26,423 bases of DNA. Origin: JBJSXF01 sp046086225. GTDB lineage: Bacteria > Actinomycetota > Acidimicrobiia > IMCC26256 > PALSA-610. Within the stretch, counting starts at the first letter, position 1. Each line of letters starts with the position of its first letter. Location of the stretch: NCBI GenBank assembly GCA_046086225.1, contig JBJSXF010000141.1, forward strand, positions 1-26,423, read 5' to 3'. A program made the position numbers and the translations under genes. Positions 1 through 7,331 of this stretch are shown here, piece by piece. The notes under the pieces are model-generated. The model was not told where the DNA came from. It saw only the letters and a program-made list of their open reading frames with translations, and did no database searches.

Positions 1-1
1 C

Positions 2-2212
2 CTGAAGGGTGGCGGCACGGCGTCCGGTCCGGTGAGCTTCATGCGGGGCGCCGACGCCTCGGCGGGCACCATCAAGTCGGGCGGCAAGACCCGCCGGGCC
101 GCCAAGATGGTCATCCTCGACGTCGACCACCCCGACATCGAGGACTTCGTGTGGTGCAAGGCGATCGAGGAGCGCAAGGCCCGGGCCCTGCGCGACGCCG
201 GGTTCGACATGGACCTCGACGGCAAGGACAGCCACTCGATCCAGTACCAGAACGCCAACAACTCGGTTCGGGTGACCGACGCGTTCATGCGCTCGGTGGC
301 CGACGGCGGCGACTGGTCGCTGAACTCGGTCACGACCGGCGACCCGGTGAAGACGATGCCGGCCCGCGACCTCATGCGGCAGATCGCCCAGTCGGCGTGG
401 GAGTGCGCCGACCCGGGCATGCAGTTCGATACCACGATCAACCGCTGGCACACGGCGTCGAACACGGGGCGGATCAACGCCTCCAACCCGTGCTCCGAGT
501 ACATGCACCTCGACAACTCGGCGTGCAACCTGGCGAGCATCAACCTGCTCACCTACCTGGGTGATGACGACGTCTTCGACGTCGACGGCTACCTGCACAC
601 GATCGAGGTGATGTTCACCGCCCAGGAGATCCTGGTCGGCAACGCCGATTACCCGACCGAACCGATCGGCGACACGAGCCGGAAGTTCCGCCAGCTCGGC
701 CTCGGCTACGCCAACCTCGGCGCGCTCCTCATGGCCCAGGGCATGCCCTACGACTCGGATGCGGGTCGGGCCTGGACGAGCGCCCTCACGGCGATCATGA
801 CCGGGCACGCCTACGCAACGAGCGCGCGCACGGCGGCCCGCATGGGTCCGTTCGCAGGCTTCGCCGACAACGCCGAGCCGATGCTCGATGTGCTCCGGAT
901 GCACCGTGCGGAGCTCGACGGGGTGGACACCGGCCTCGTGCCGGGGGCGCTCATGGATGCGGCCCGCACGTCGTGGGACGAGGCGGTTTCGCTCGGCGAG
1001 GTGCACGGCGTGCGCAACTCGCAGGCGACGGTGATCGCCCCGACCGGCACGATCGCCCTGATGATGGACTGTGACACCACCGGCATCGAGCCCGACCTGG
1101 CCCTCACCAAGGCCAAGAAGCTCGTGGGCGGTGGCACGATGTTCATCGTCAACCAGACGATCCCCCGTGCGCTCCGCAATCTCGGCTACGGCGAGGGCGA
1201 CGTCGACCGGATCGTCGCCTACATCGACGAGCACAAGACGATCATCGGGGCACCGGTCTTCAAGGCCGAGCACCTCCCGGTGTTCGCCTGCTCGATGGGT
1301 GACAACACGATCCATTACATGGGCCACATCCGGATGATGGCGGCGGCCCAGCCGTGGATCAGCGGCGCGATCTCCAAGACGGTCAACATGCCGGAGGACG
1401 TCTCGGTCGAGGACGTCGAGCAGCTCTACATGGAGTCGTGGCGGCTCGGGCTCAAGGCGGTCGCCATCTACCGCGACAACTGCAAGGTGGGTCAGCCGCT
1501 CTCCACGCAGAAGAAGGCCGGTGACGACGCTTCGGGCGACGTGGTCGCCAAGGAGATCGAGCGCATCGTCGAGACGGTGATCGTTCAGGAGCCGGTCCGC
1601 CAGAAGCTGCCCCGTACCCGCCGGAGCCGCACCTTCTCGTTCCGGGTGGCCGACTGCCACGGCTACGTCACCGTCGGCGAGTACGAGGACGGGCGGCCGG
1701 GCGAGGTGTTCATGAAGGTCGCCAAGCAGGGCTCGACCCTCGCCGGCATCATGGACGCCTTCGCCATCTCGGTGAGTCACGGCCTCCAGTACGGCGTGCC
1801 GCTCGAGGCGTTCGTCGACATGTTCACCAACATGCGCTTCGAGCCCGCGGGCATGACCGACGATCCCGACATCCGGTTCGCCACGAGCCTCGTCGACTAC
1901 ATCTTCCGGCGGCTCGCCGTGGAGTACCTCACCTACGAGAAGCGTGAGGCGATGGGGATCCTGACGGTGGGGGAGCGTTCGCAGCCGACCCTGCCCGGGG
2001 TGGAGGAGGCGACGACGCCGAGCGTGCCCTCGCTCGACCTCCCGCCCGAGGACCGAGCCCCGTCGGCGGCGCTCGGCACCCCGGGTGCGGTCCCGCCGGT
2101 CGAGGCCCGCACGGTGGAAATGGTGCTCTGCCACGTCTGCGGCGACATCATGCAGCGGGCCGGCAGCTGCTACGCCTGCCCGAGCTGTGGGAGCACCAGC
2201 GGCTGCAGTTGA
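2..2212 (+). CDS. nrdJ: Adenosylcobalamin-dependent (class II) ribonucleotide reductase, 3' part
   Basis: Reduces ribonucleotides to deoxyribonucleotides in the cytoplasm using a cobalamin-generated thiyl radical. The reading frame is open from base 2, so the gene starts upstream of the window and the N-terminal region is missing; about 736 residues are visible. The catalytic-barrel motif NPCSE (near 485-499) supplies the Asn, radical Cys and Glu typical of class II enzymes, and the PTGTIAL segment (near 1041) is also typical. After a variable linker comes the C-terminal region FRVADCHGYVTVG, which resembles the TSCPD domain of NrdJ proteins. The protein ends in a Cys-rich zinc-ribbon tail, CHVCGD...CPSCGS, also typical of NrdJ, which shuttles electrons to the active site. 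The first in-frame GTG in the window (32) is internal to conserved sequence and is not a start. Family assignment is secure; the exact N-terminus is unseen. Confidence 0.95.
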   Translation: MKGGGTASGPVSFMRGADASAGTIKSGGKTRRAAKMVILDVDHPDIEDFVWCKAIEERKARALRDAGFDMDLDGKDSHSIQYQNANNSVRVTDAFMRSVADGGDWSLNSVTTGDPVKTMPARDLMRQIAQSAWECADPGMQFDTTINRWHTASNTGRINASNPCSEYMHLDNSACNLASINLLTYLGDDDVFDVDGYLHTIEVMFTAQEILVGNADYPTEPIGDTSRKFRQLGLGYANLGALLMAQGMPYDSDAGRAWTSALTAIMTGHAYATSARTAARMGPFAGFADNAEPMLDVLRMHRAELDGVDTGLVPGALMDAARTSWDEAVSLGEVHGVRNSQATVIAPTGTIALMMDCDTTGIEPDLALTKAKKLVGGGTMFIVNQTIPRALRNLGYGEGDVDRIVAYIDEHKTIIGAPVFKAEHLPVFACSMGDNTIHYMGHIRMMAAAQPWISGAISKTVNMPEDVSVEDVEQLYMESWRLGLKAVAIYRDNCKVGQPLSTQKKAGDDASGDVVAKEIERIVETVIVQEPVRQKLPRTRRSRTFSFRVADCHGYVTVGEYEDGRPGEVFMKVAKQGSTLAGIMDAFAISVSHGLQYGVPLEAFVDMFTNMRFEPAGMTDDPDIRFATSLVDYIFRRLAVEYLTYEKREAMGILTVGERSQPTLPGVEEATTPSVPSLDLPPEDRAPSAALGTPGAVPPVEARTVEMVLCHVCGDIMQRAGSCYACPSCGSTSGCS

Positions 2213-2255
2213 GCCGAACGAACCCGGTTCGTCCGGGTGCGACAGTGAACGGTCG

Positions 2256-2292
2256 GACGAGGGGAGGACGCAGTCGGCGCCCTCCCCTCGTC
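2256..2292 (+). terminator. Stem-loop after nrdJ, possible terminator without a T tract
   Basis: A perfect 12-bp stem, GACGAGGGGAGG at 2256-2267 with its complement at 2281-2292, encloses a 13-base loop, 44 bases after the nrdJ stop. No run of T follows, so it would be a non-canonical terminator of the kind proposed for high-GC actinobacteria. A second short hairpin (ACGAAC/GTTCGT, 2218-2232) lies directly behind the stop codon. Confidence 0.5.
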
Positions 2293-2336
2293 GCGTTGCC
2301 TGCTGGTCGGGCCCTCCCAAAGTGTCGGAAGTCGCC

Positions 2337-2384
2337 CCGGAAGCAGCCCCGGAGGCAGGGCCGGAGGCAGGGCCGGATTCCGAG
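2337..2384. repeat. Imperfect 12-bp tandem repeat between nrdJ and icd
   Basis: Two identical copies of CCGGAGGCAGGG (2349-2360 and 2361-2372) are flanked by a diverged copy on each side (2337-2348 and 2373-2384). The array lies just upstream of a possible -10 hexamer TAACAT at 2391-2396. The rest of the icd leader holds an inverted repeat CGGTTC-GTG-GAACCG (2418-2432). Function unknown; it may be a replication-slippage product. Confidence 0.55.
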
Positions 2385-2479
2385 GGCACGTAACATCCCC
2401 GCTCGGTCCGCGGAATCCGGTTCGTGGAACCGACCGCAATCCGAACGCAACCCGAACGCCGCCCCGGCAGGAGGCTCCG

Positions 2480-3931
2480 ATGTCATCCCAGACCCCCGTC
2501 CCCATCACTGTCGCTCACGGAGACGGCATCGGCCCGGAGATCATGGACGCGACGCTGCGGATCCTGGAGGCCGGCGGCGCTGCGCTCGACATCGAGACCA
2601 TCCGGATCGGCGAGTCGGTCTACGCCGAAGGAGTCACGGCCGGCATCGAGCCGTCGGCCTGGGAGAGTCTGCGGCGGACGCGCGTCTTCCTCAAGGCGCC
2701 GATCACGACGCCGCAGGGTGGCGGCTTCAAGAGCCTCAACGTGACCGTGCGCAAGACGCTGGGGCTGTTCGCCAACGTGCGGCCTTGCCCGTCCTACGCG
2801 CCGTACATCGCGACCAAGCACCCGAACATGGACGTCGTCATCGTTCGCGAGAACGAGGAGGACCTCTACGCCGGGATCGAGCACCAGCAGACCCCCGAGG
2901 TGGTGCAGTGCCTCAAGCTGATCACCCGTCCGGGTTCGGAGCGTCTGATCCGGTACGCGTTCGAGTACGCGGTCCGCTACGGGCGTAAGAAGGTGACGTG
3001 CTTCACCAAGGACAACATCATGAAGGCGACCGACGGTCTCTTCCACGAGGTGTTCGAGGAGGTGGCCGCCGAGTATCCGGGCATCGAGACCGAACACTGG
3101 ATCGTCGACATCGGGGCGGCGAAGCTGGCCGACACGCCCGAGGCGTTCGACATGATCGTGCTCCCCAACCTCTACGGTGACATCCTCTCCGATGTCGCCG
3201 CGCAGATCGCCGGGTCGGTCGGCCTGGCCGGGAGCGCGAACATCGGCGACGGGTTCGCGATGTTCGAGGCGATCCACGGCTCGGCGCCGCGCCGGGCCGG
3301 ACAGGATCTGGCCAACCCGTCGGGTCTGTTCCTCGGGGCGGTGCAGATGCTCGTGCACATCGGCCAGGGCGATGTCGCGACGCGGGTGCACAATGCGTGG
3401 CTGAAGACCGTCGAGGACGGGATCCACACGTACGACGTCTTCGACCCCGAGGTTTCGACCGAGAAGGTCGGCACGAAGGCCTTCGCGGATGCGGTGATCG
3501 CCCGTCTGGGCGAGGAGCCCACCCGCCTGAAGGCCGTCTCGTACGCCTCCTCGTCCGAGCCGATCCAGGTGGCGCCGAAGCCCCGTCCCCGCCCGACGAA
3601 GGAGCTCGTGGGCATGGACGTCTTCGTCGAGTGGCAGGAGCCGGTCGATCAGTTGGCTGCGGCCCTCGAGCCTCACGTCGGGTCCGACCTCCGGCTCGTC
3701 ATGATTTCCAACCGTGGTCAGAAGGTGTGGCCGGGCGGTTCGCCGGAGACGTTCTGCGTCGACCACTGGCGCTGCCGGTTCCAGGCGGCGGAGGAGGGTG
3801 CGCCCGTCACCCATGCCTCGGTGATCGCGCTCCTCGGTCGCCTGGATGCGGCCGGGATCGGATTCCTGAAGACCGAGGGGCTCTTCACGTTCGACGGGAA
3901 GCCCGGCTTCTCGCTCGGTCAGGGGCAGTGA
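2480..3931 (+). CDS. icd: Isocitrate dehydrogenase, probably NADP-dependent
   Basis: Oxidative decarboxylation of isocitrate to 2-oxoglutarate in the TCA cycle, cytoplasmic. The 483-residue protein carries the decarboxylating dehydrogenase signature: an N-terminal HGDGIGPEI, the isocitrate loop with S85, N87 and R91, the catalytic Tyr130 in LYAGIEH, and metal-binding D234 and D238 in LYGDILSD. HGSAPRRAGQDLANPSG forms the cofactor loop. An additional C-terminal domain of roughly 130 residues matches the longer Thermus/Rickettsia-type enzymes rather than the 416-residue E. coli form. The ATG is supported by an AGGAGG-like Shine-Dalgarno at about 2469-2474. It probably has its own promoter in the 267-base gap after nrdJ. 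NADP rather than NAD preference is inferred from the basic residues in the cofactor loop and is less certain than the reaction. Confidence 0.93.
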   Translation: MSSQTPVPITVAHGDGIGPEIMDATLRILEAGGAALDIETIRIGESVYAEGVTAGIEPSAWESLRRTRVFLKAPITTPQGGGFKSLNVTVRKTLGLFANVRPCPSYAPYIATKHPNMDVVIVRENEEDLYAGIEHQQTPEVVQCLKLITRPGSERLIRYAFEYAVRYGRKKVTCFTKDNIMKATDGLFHEVFEEVAAEYPGIETEHWIVDIGAAKLADTPEAFDMIVLPNLYGDILSDVAAQIAGSVGLAGSANIGDGFAMFEAIHGSAPRRAGQDLANPSGLFLGAVQMLVHIGQGDVATRVHNAWLKTVEDGIHTYDVFDPEVSTEKVGTKAFADAVIARLGEEPTRLKAVSYASSSEPIQVAPKPRPRPTKELVGMDVFVEWQEPVDQLAAALEPHVGSDLRLVMISNRGQKVWPGGSPETFCVDHWRCRFQAAEEGAPVTHASVIALLGRLDAAGIGFLKTEGLFTFDGKPGFSLGQGQ

Positions 3932-3956
3932 CGTTCCCGGTCGGGGTGCCGTGCAG

Positions 3957-4648
3957 GCTCCTCGACCGACCGCCCGCTGCTCGACGTCGGCGAATCGCGG
4001 CGGCCACACCTTCGTCGGGTCGCCTTCCTCGCGCTCGCCGGCGGTGATGACCGCTCGCTGACCGGGCGGGCGCGGGGCGATCGGCGTGGCGAGCAGATGC
4101 TCGTCGCCCCACCACAGCGACGGGCTGATCGCGACCAGGTCGGCGAACACATCGGGGCGGGTGCCCCACGCGTGGGCGGCGAAGAGACCCGAGAGTGACC
4201 AGCCGCAGACCCCGACGCGGGCCGGGTCGATGACGACCCGCGCCCGAGCCTGCGGGAGGATCTCGTCGACGATTGCGGTGAGGAACCGGTCGGCGCCACC
4301 CGTTCCGTGTCGGAGCGGGTCGTTGTCCCGGGCGAAGGGGCCGGGGAGCGACCACTGCGTCGGGGTGAAGTCGCGGAAGCGAGTCGAGAAGTACTCGGGC
4401 CAGCTCGCCGTGTCGCACGTGATGCCGAGCATCGCGACGGGGCCGAGCGCGCCGAGCGTCGAGATCGCCATGGTGCGGGCGGCTTCGGTCGCGGTGAGCA
4501 GCGTTCTGTCGCCGTCGAGGATCACGAGCAGGGGCACGGGAGCGTCGCCCGGGACGAGCGGGGTCGTCAGCGCGATTCGGTAGCGCGCGCCGACGGCGAC
4601 GGATTCGTGGATCCAGTGATCGGAATCGGCGACGGAGATCTCGGGCAT
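3957..4648 (-). pseudogene. Alpha/beta-hydrolase esterase (enterochelin-esterase/COG2819-like), C-terminus apparently lost
   Basis: From the ATG at 4648 the protein reads as a typical putative esterase: a beta strand LLVILDGD, the segment WPEYFSTRFRDFTP, and the nucleophile elbow GWSLSG with Ser151. VISPSLWWGD-like sequence follows (here AISPSLWWGD), then ITAGEREEGDPTKVWPPRFADVE. Relatives normally continue about 50 residues and end with a catalytic His region. Here similarity stops near 3960, no His motif is visible in any minus frame, and the frame then runs without a stop through the antisense of icd to 2483. Truncation by a deletion that abutted the gene against the intact icd 3' end is the simplest reading. 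A sequencing frameshift or an unusual late C-terminus are alternatives. If functional, it would hydrolyse esters in the cytoplasm, since there is no signal peptide. Confidence 0.55.
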
Positions 4649-4706
4649 CGACGGCGGAGCGCAGGGGTCGGGCTGACCCGGGGCCCTGGTGACGATCGGT
4701 GACCGC

Positions 4707-4712
4707 TACCCT
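4707..4712 (+). promoter_or_regulatory. Candidate -10 hexamer for the DUF4345 unit
   Basis: TACCCT lies seven bases before the ATG at 4720, the spacing expected for a leaderless transcript beginning at that ATG. There is no recognisable -35. It favours the mini-ORF and the GTG at 4740 over the farther upstream GTG at 4689, which would precede the transcription start. Confidence 0.4.
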
Positions 4713-4719
4713 CCGGCCG

Positions 4720-4743
4720 ATGCGGCACCGAGACACCCCGTGA
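4720..4743 (+). CDS. Seven-codon leader ORF MRHRDTP
   Basis: An ATG right behind the candidate -10 opens a seven-codon frame. Its TGA (4741-4743) overlaps the GTG start (4740-4742) of the following membrane-protein gene. The arrangement suggests translation starting leaderlessly and re-initiating by coupling. The peptide itself may have no function. This rests only on geometry and may be chance. Confidence 0.3.
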   Translation: MRHRDTP

Positions 4744-5081
4744 GCACGGCGGCGTACGTCGGCGCGGCGATCTCGGCGATCGCCGGCGTTCTCGGGCTCT
4801 GCTTCCCTCGGCGGGTGAGCGCCGTGATCGGGCTCCACCTGCCGGCAACCCTGGGCGTGTCGGAGGTCCGGGCCACCTACGGGGGCCTCTTCCTCGGGGC
4901 CGGAGTCGCCGTGATGCTGCTCGGGTCGTCCGATGCGGCGCTCGTCCTCGGTACGGCCTGGTTGGGTGCGTTCGGCGCCCGGGCGGTATCGGTCGTCGTC
5001 GACCGGTCGCGGTCGAAGGAGAACGTCGCGGGCCTGGTCGTCGAGGCCACGATCGGCGCGCTCCTCGTGCTCGGCCGCTGA
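4740..5081 (+). CDS. Small integral membrane protein, DUF4345-like
   Basis: A 113-residue hydrophobic protein with about four predicted membrane segments: AAYVGAAISAIAGVLGL, the stretch from YGGLFLGAGVAVMLLG, ALVLGTAWLGAFGARAV and VVEATIGALLVLG. The phrase EVRATYGGLFLGAG resembles the conserved E-x-R-x-x-Y-G-G-L motif of DUF4345 proteins, whose function is unknown. GTG 4740 is chosen because the upstream GTG at 4689 yields a non-hydrophobic, Pro-rich extension that precedes the likely transcription start. It is divergent from the esterase remnant and convergent with the FUSC gene, with 35 bases between stops holding a short GATCCG/CGGATC inverted repeat. Confidence 0.65.
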   Translation: MSTAAYVGAAISAIAGVLGLCFPRRVSAVIGLHLPATLGVSEVRATYGGLFLGAGVAVMLLGSSDAALVLGTAWLGAFGARAVSVVVDRSRSKENVAGLVVEATIGALLVLGR

Positions 5082-5116
5082 TCCGAGCGGATCCTTCCGT
5101 CGGGTCGGGGGCCCGG

Positions 5117-7102
5117 TCAGTGGGGATGCGCTCCGGCCGCGGCCAGCGCCAGTTCGGCGTGGAGGATGGCCTCGGCGACGGGATGGTCGGGCGGAGGTGA
5201 GGCCGGGGTTCCCCGGGGGAGCGTCGGAGTCTCAGCGGTTTCGCCACCCAGCCTGCGCAACTGCCCGGCGATTCCGCCGAGGGAACGGGCGAGTTCCGGA
5301 GTGAGTTCCCGGTCGTGGTCGCCTACGCCGGCGAGTTCGAGTGCGAGGGTGCGGGTGACGGCGAGGTGGAGTGACTCCAGCACCTCACGGGCATGTTCGA
5401 CGGGCAGCGCGGCGGAGCCGAGCTCGTACTCGGCAGCTGCGAGGTCGGCGGCGGCTCGGGTCCGGGCTTCGAGCAATCGGCTCCGGAAGTGCTCGCGTCG
5501 GTCATCGGTCACGACCGGAGAGCCGATGACCTCGCGGAGGTAGGCGCCGAGCGCTTCGGCGTAATCGGCGAGCGAGGCGGTGCACCGGTCGCGCGACCGG
5601 GTCGGCCAGCAGAATGCGGCCGCGAGCACGATGCCGCCGCCGAGCAGTGTGGCGATCAGGCGGGCCGGGTACGCCGATTCGACCTGCTGGCCGAGGATCC
5701 GGAACAAGAAGATGACGAAGGCGGTGATGCCGCTCACCGCGATGGCGTACTCGGCGATGAGGAACCCGGCGGCCACTGCGGCCGCCGCCGCGAGCGCGAG
5801 CGCGAGGCCGACCGCGCCCGGGTCGAGCACCTCGACCACGAACGCGGCGATGCCGATGCCGAGCACCGTGCCGAGCACCCGGGCGGCGACCTTCACGGTC
5901 GTCTCGCCGAGCCCGGGTCGGCTCACCCAGGCCACGGTGAGCGGCAACCAGTAGGCGTGGGGCAGGTCGAGCCACTCGGCGACGATGATCGCGACACCGA
6001 TCGTGAGGCCGAGACGGACCGCGTGGCGGGTGAGCGGGTCGTCGGGTCGGAGATGTGCGTGCAGGGCGGCGGCAGTGCCGCCGGGGGTCCGGGCAGGGGT
6101 CGCGCCCGGGATGGGGTGGCCGGGTTCCGGTCGACGGCGGCGGGGTGGAGCCTGCGCGGCCGCCGTGGTGACCCGATCGAGCCCGCGGCGGATGGCCCGG
6201 ACCGCTGCCGCCAGGGGCGGATCAGCCGAGGTCACCAGTCGGTCGGCCGTCTCGTCGAGGTGGCGTCGGGCGGCGTCGAGCCTCCCGCGGCGTGACGGAC
6301 GGAGCAGGGCGATCGCCGCGGTGCGGGCGGCGGCCTGCGCTGCGCCGAGGAACTCGATGGCGTCAGGCCCGGTTGCCGTGCCGAGGCCGAGGAAGCCCAG
6401 GCGCGTCTCGTGCGCACCGGCAGCAAGCTCGGCGTACCACGCTGCCCGCTCGGTGCCGGCGCGGTCGGCCCGCGCCGCGACCGTGAACGCTCGTTCGCGC
6501 GCTGCGTGGATCGGCGCACCGAGGCTCATGGGGTCCCGGGGATCGGCGTTCGCGAGACCGCGGAGCATCCGGGCGAGGGTCTCGCGCGGTCCGCGGCCCC
6601 GACCCGACACGGTGATGACACCGATGACGAACATTGCGATGCCGCCACCGGCGGCGTAGCGCACGGCGTCTCCGATGGCCACGGCGAAATCGGCCGGTCC
6701 GCCCGAGAAGATGACGAACAGGACGAGGCACAGGACACCACCGAATCCGGACCGGGGTCCGATGATCCCGGCGAGTCCGCACGCGACCGCGACCGTGACG
6801 GCCGCCGTGACGTGCAGTGGCAACGGGTCGGCCGCGAGGGTGCCGGCGAGCACGGCGAATGTCGTGAACACGGCGGTGCGGCCCATGACCGCCATTCGCT
6901 CACGGTCGGCGCCCCCGGGATCGGCGATGGAGACGAAGAGCAGTCCCAGGGCCGCGGGCACGACGGCGGCGAGCCGGTCCCCGGCGACTGCGGCCAGCAT
7001 CAGCACGGCCGTGCTGAGCCCGGTGCGGAAGGCAGCACCCCGGTCGAGTGCAGCCCGGTCGATGACCGTCGCGGCCCGGATCACCCGCCTCAGCCAGCGC
7101 AC
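5117..7102 (-). CDS. FUSC-family membrane protein (putative aromatic-acid exporter type)
   Basis: A 661-residue membrane protein with the duplicated FUSC layout. It has an N-terminal block of hydrophobic helices (roughly residues 25-170), a soluble helical middle segment, and a second membrane block containing HAYWLPLTVAWVSRPG and ARVLGTVLGIG, the most conserved FUSC motif. A helical cytoplasmic C-terminus follows. Family members include fusaric-acid and p-hydroxybenzoic-acid efflux pumps, but the substrate here is unknown. The frame stays open far upstream as antisense of the ATPase gene. I place the start at GTG 7102 because the conserved N-terminus begins there and TAACGT sits seven bases upstream, which fits leaderless expression; an in-frame ATG at 7198 is the alternative. 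It is divergent from the riboswitch-controlled operon. Confidence 0.75.
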   Translation of the reverse strand: MRWLRRVIRAATVIDRAALDRGAAFRTGLSTAVLMLAAVAGDRLAAVVPAALGLLFVSIADPGGADRERMAVMGRTAVFTTFAVLAGTLAADPLPLHVTAAVTVAVACGLAGIIGPRSGFGGVLCLVLFVIFSGGPADFAVAIGDAVRYAAGGGIAMFVIGVITVSGRGRGPRETLARMLRGLANADPRDPMSLGAPIHAARERAFTVAARADRAGTERAAWYAELAAGAHETRLGFLGLGTATGPDAIEFLGAAQAAARTAAIALLRPSRRGRLDAARRHLDETADRLVTSADPPLAAAVRAIRRGLDRVTTAAAQAPPRRRRPEPGHPIPGATPARTPGGTAAALHAHLRPDDPLTRHAVRLGLTIGVAIIVAEWLDLPHAYWLPLTVAWVSRPGLGETTVKVAARVLGTVLGIGIAAFVVEVLDPGAVGLALALAAAAAVAAGFLIAEYAIAVSGITAFVIFLFRILGQQVESAYPARLIATLLGGGIVLAAAFCWPTRSRDRCTASLADYAEALGAYLREVIGSPVVTDDRREHFRSRLLEARTRAAADLAAAEYELGSAALPVEHAREVLESLHLAVTRTLALELAGVGDHDRELTPELARSLGGIAGQLRRLGGETAETPTLPRGTPASPPPDHPVAEAILHAELALAAAGAHPH

Positions 7103-7157
7103 CGCGGCGACGTTACCGGCGGGGTCGGGGCCGGCATCGAGAGCCTCGGCGCACGGC

Positions 7158-7186
7158 TTGACATGCGACAGTGATTTCCGTATTCT
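7158..7186 (+). promoter_or_regulatory. Sigma-70-type promoter of the ATPase-htpX operon
   Basis: A perfect -35 TTGACA (7158-7163), a 17-base spacer and -10 TATTCT (7181-7186, four of six consensus positions). Transcription should start near 7193, giving a leader of about 139 bases before the TTG start at 7332. It is the most canonical promoter in the window and points toward the riboswitch and ATPase. Confidence 0.85.
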
Positions 7187-7202
7187 CCGGTCGCACATAG
7201 TT

Positions 7203-7308
7203 CGAAGGGGAGTATCCCCCCTCGGCGATGCCGCCATCACGGGCCCGGCCATCCGGGCCTCGGCAACGCCGGTCGTCGGCCCCCGGCCGGCGGCGGGAGA
7301 GACCTTCG
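7203..7308 (+). promoter_or_regulatory. Candidate yybP-ykoY (manganese-sensing) riboswitch aptamer
   Basis: The leader carries both hallmark boxes of the yybP-ykoY family: GGGGAGTA at 7207-7214 near the 5' end and GAGACCTT at 7299-7306 near the 3' end. The closing helix P1 is a perfect CGAAGG (7203-7208) with CCTTCG (7303-7308). Between them are compatible hairpins: CGGC/GCCG (7223-7233), a 7-bp GGCCCGG/CCGGGCC stem with a CCAT loop (7242-7259), and GCCGG/CCGGC further on. The element starts about ten bases after the inferred transcription start. Characterised members bind Mn2+ and turn on Mn2+ exporters, including P-type ATPases; the downstream gene here is one. The internal loop that contacts the metal could not be aligned base by base by eye, so a covariance search should confirm it. 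Confidence 0.85.
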
Positions 7309-7331
7309 GCACCGACCTCACGGAGCCGAAG
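7304..7331 (+). promoter_or_regulatory. Riboswitch expression platform: sequestering hairpin at the start codon
   Basis: CTTCGGC (7304-7310), which contains the 3' strand of aptamer helix P1, is perfectly complementary to GCCGAAG (7325-7331), ending directly before the TTG start and overlapping the last base of the GGAG ribosome-binding site (7322-7325). The two pairings are mutually exclusive. With ligand, P1 forms and the start region is free; without ligand, the hairpin masks it. This predicts a translational ON switch. No T-rich terminator is present. Confidence 0.7.

Noticed and set aside
2483..3931. Long minus-strand frame opposite icd, continuous with the esterase
   Set aside because: It is low-complexity antisense of a conserved gene with Arg/Asp/Val-rich composition and no recognisable domain; it is open because of high GC.
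4689..4739. Upstream GTG start for the DUF4345 protein
   Set aside because: It would lie before the likely transcription start and adds a non-conserved, Pro-rich segment.
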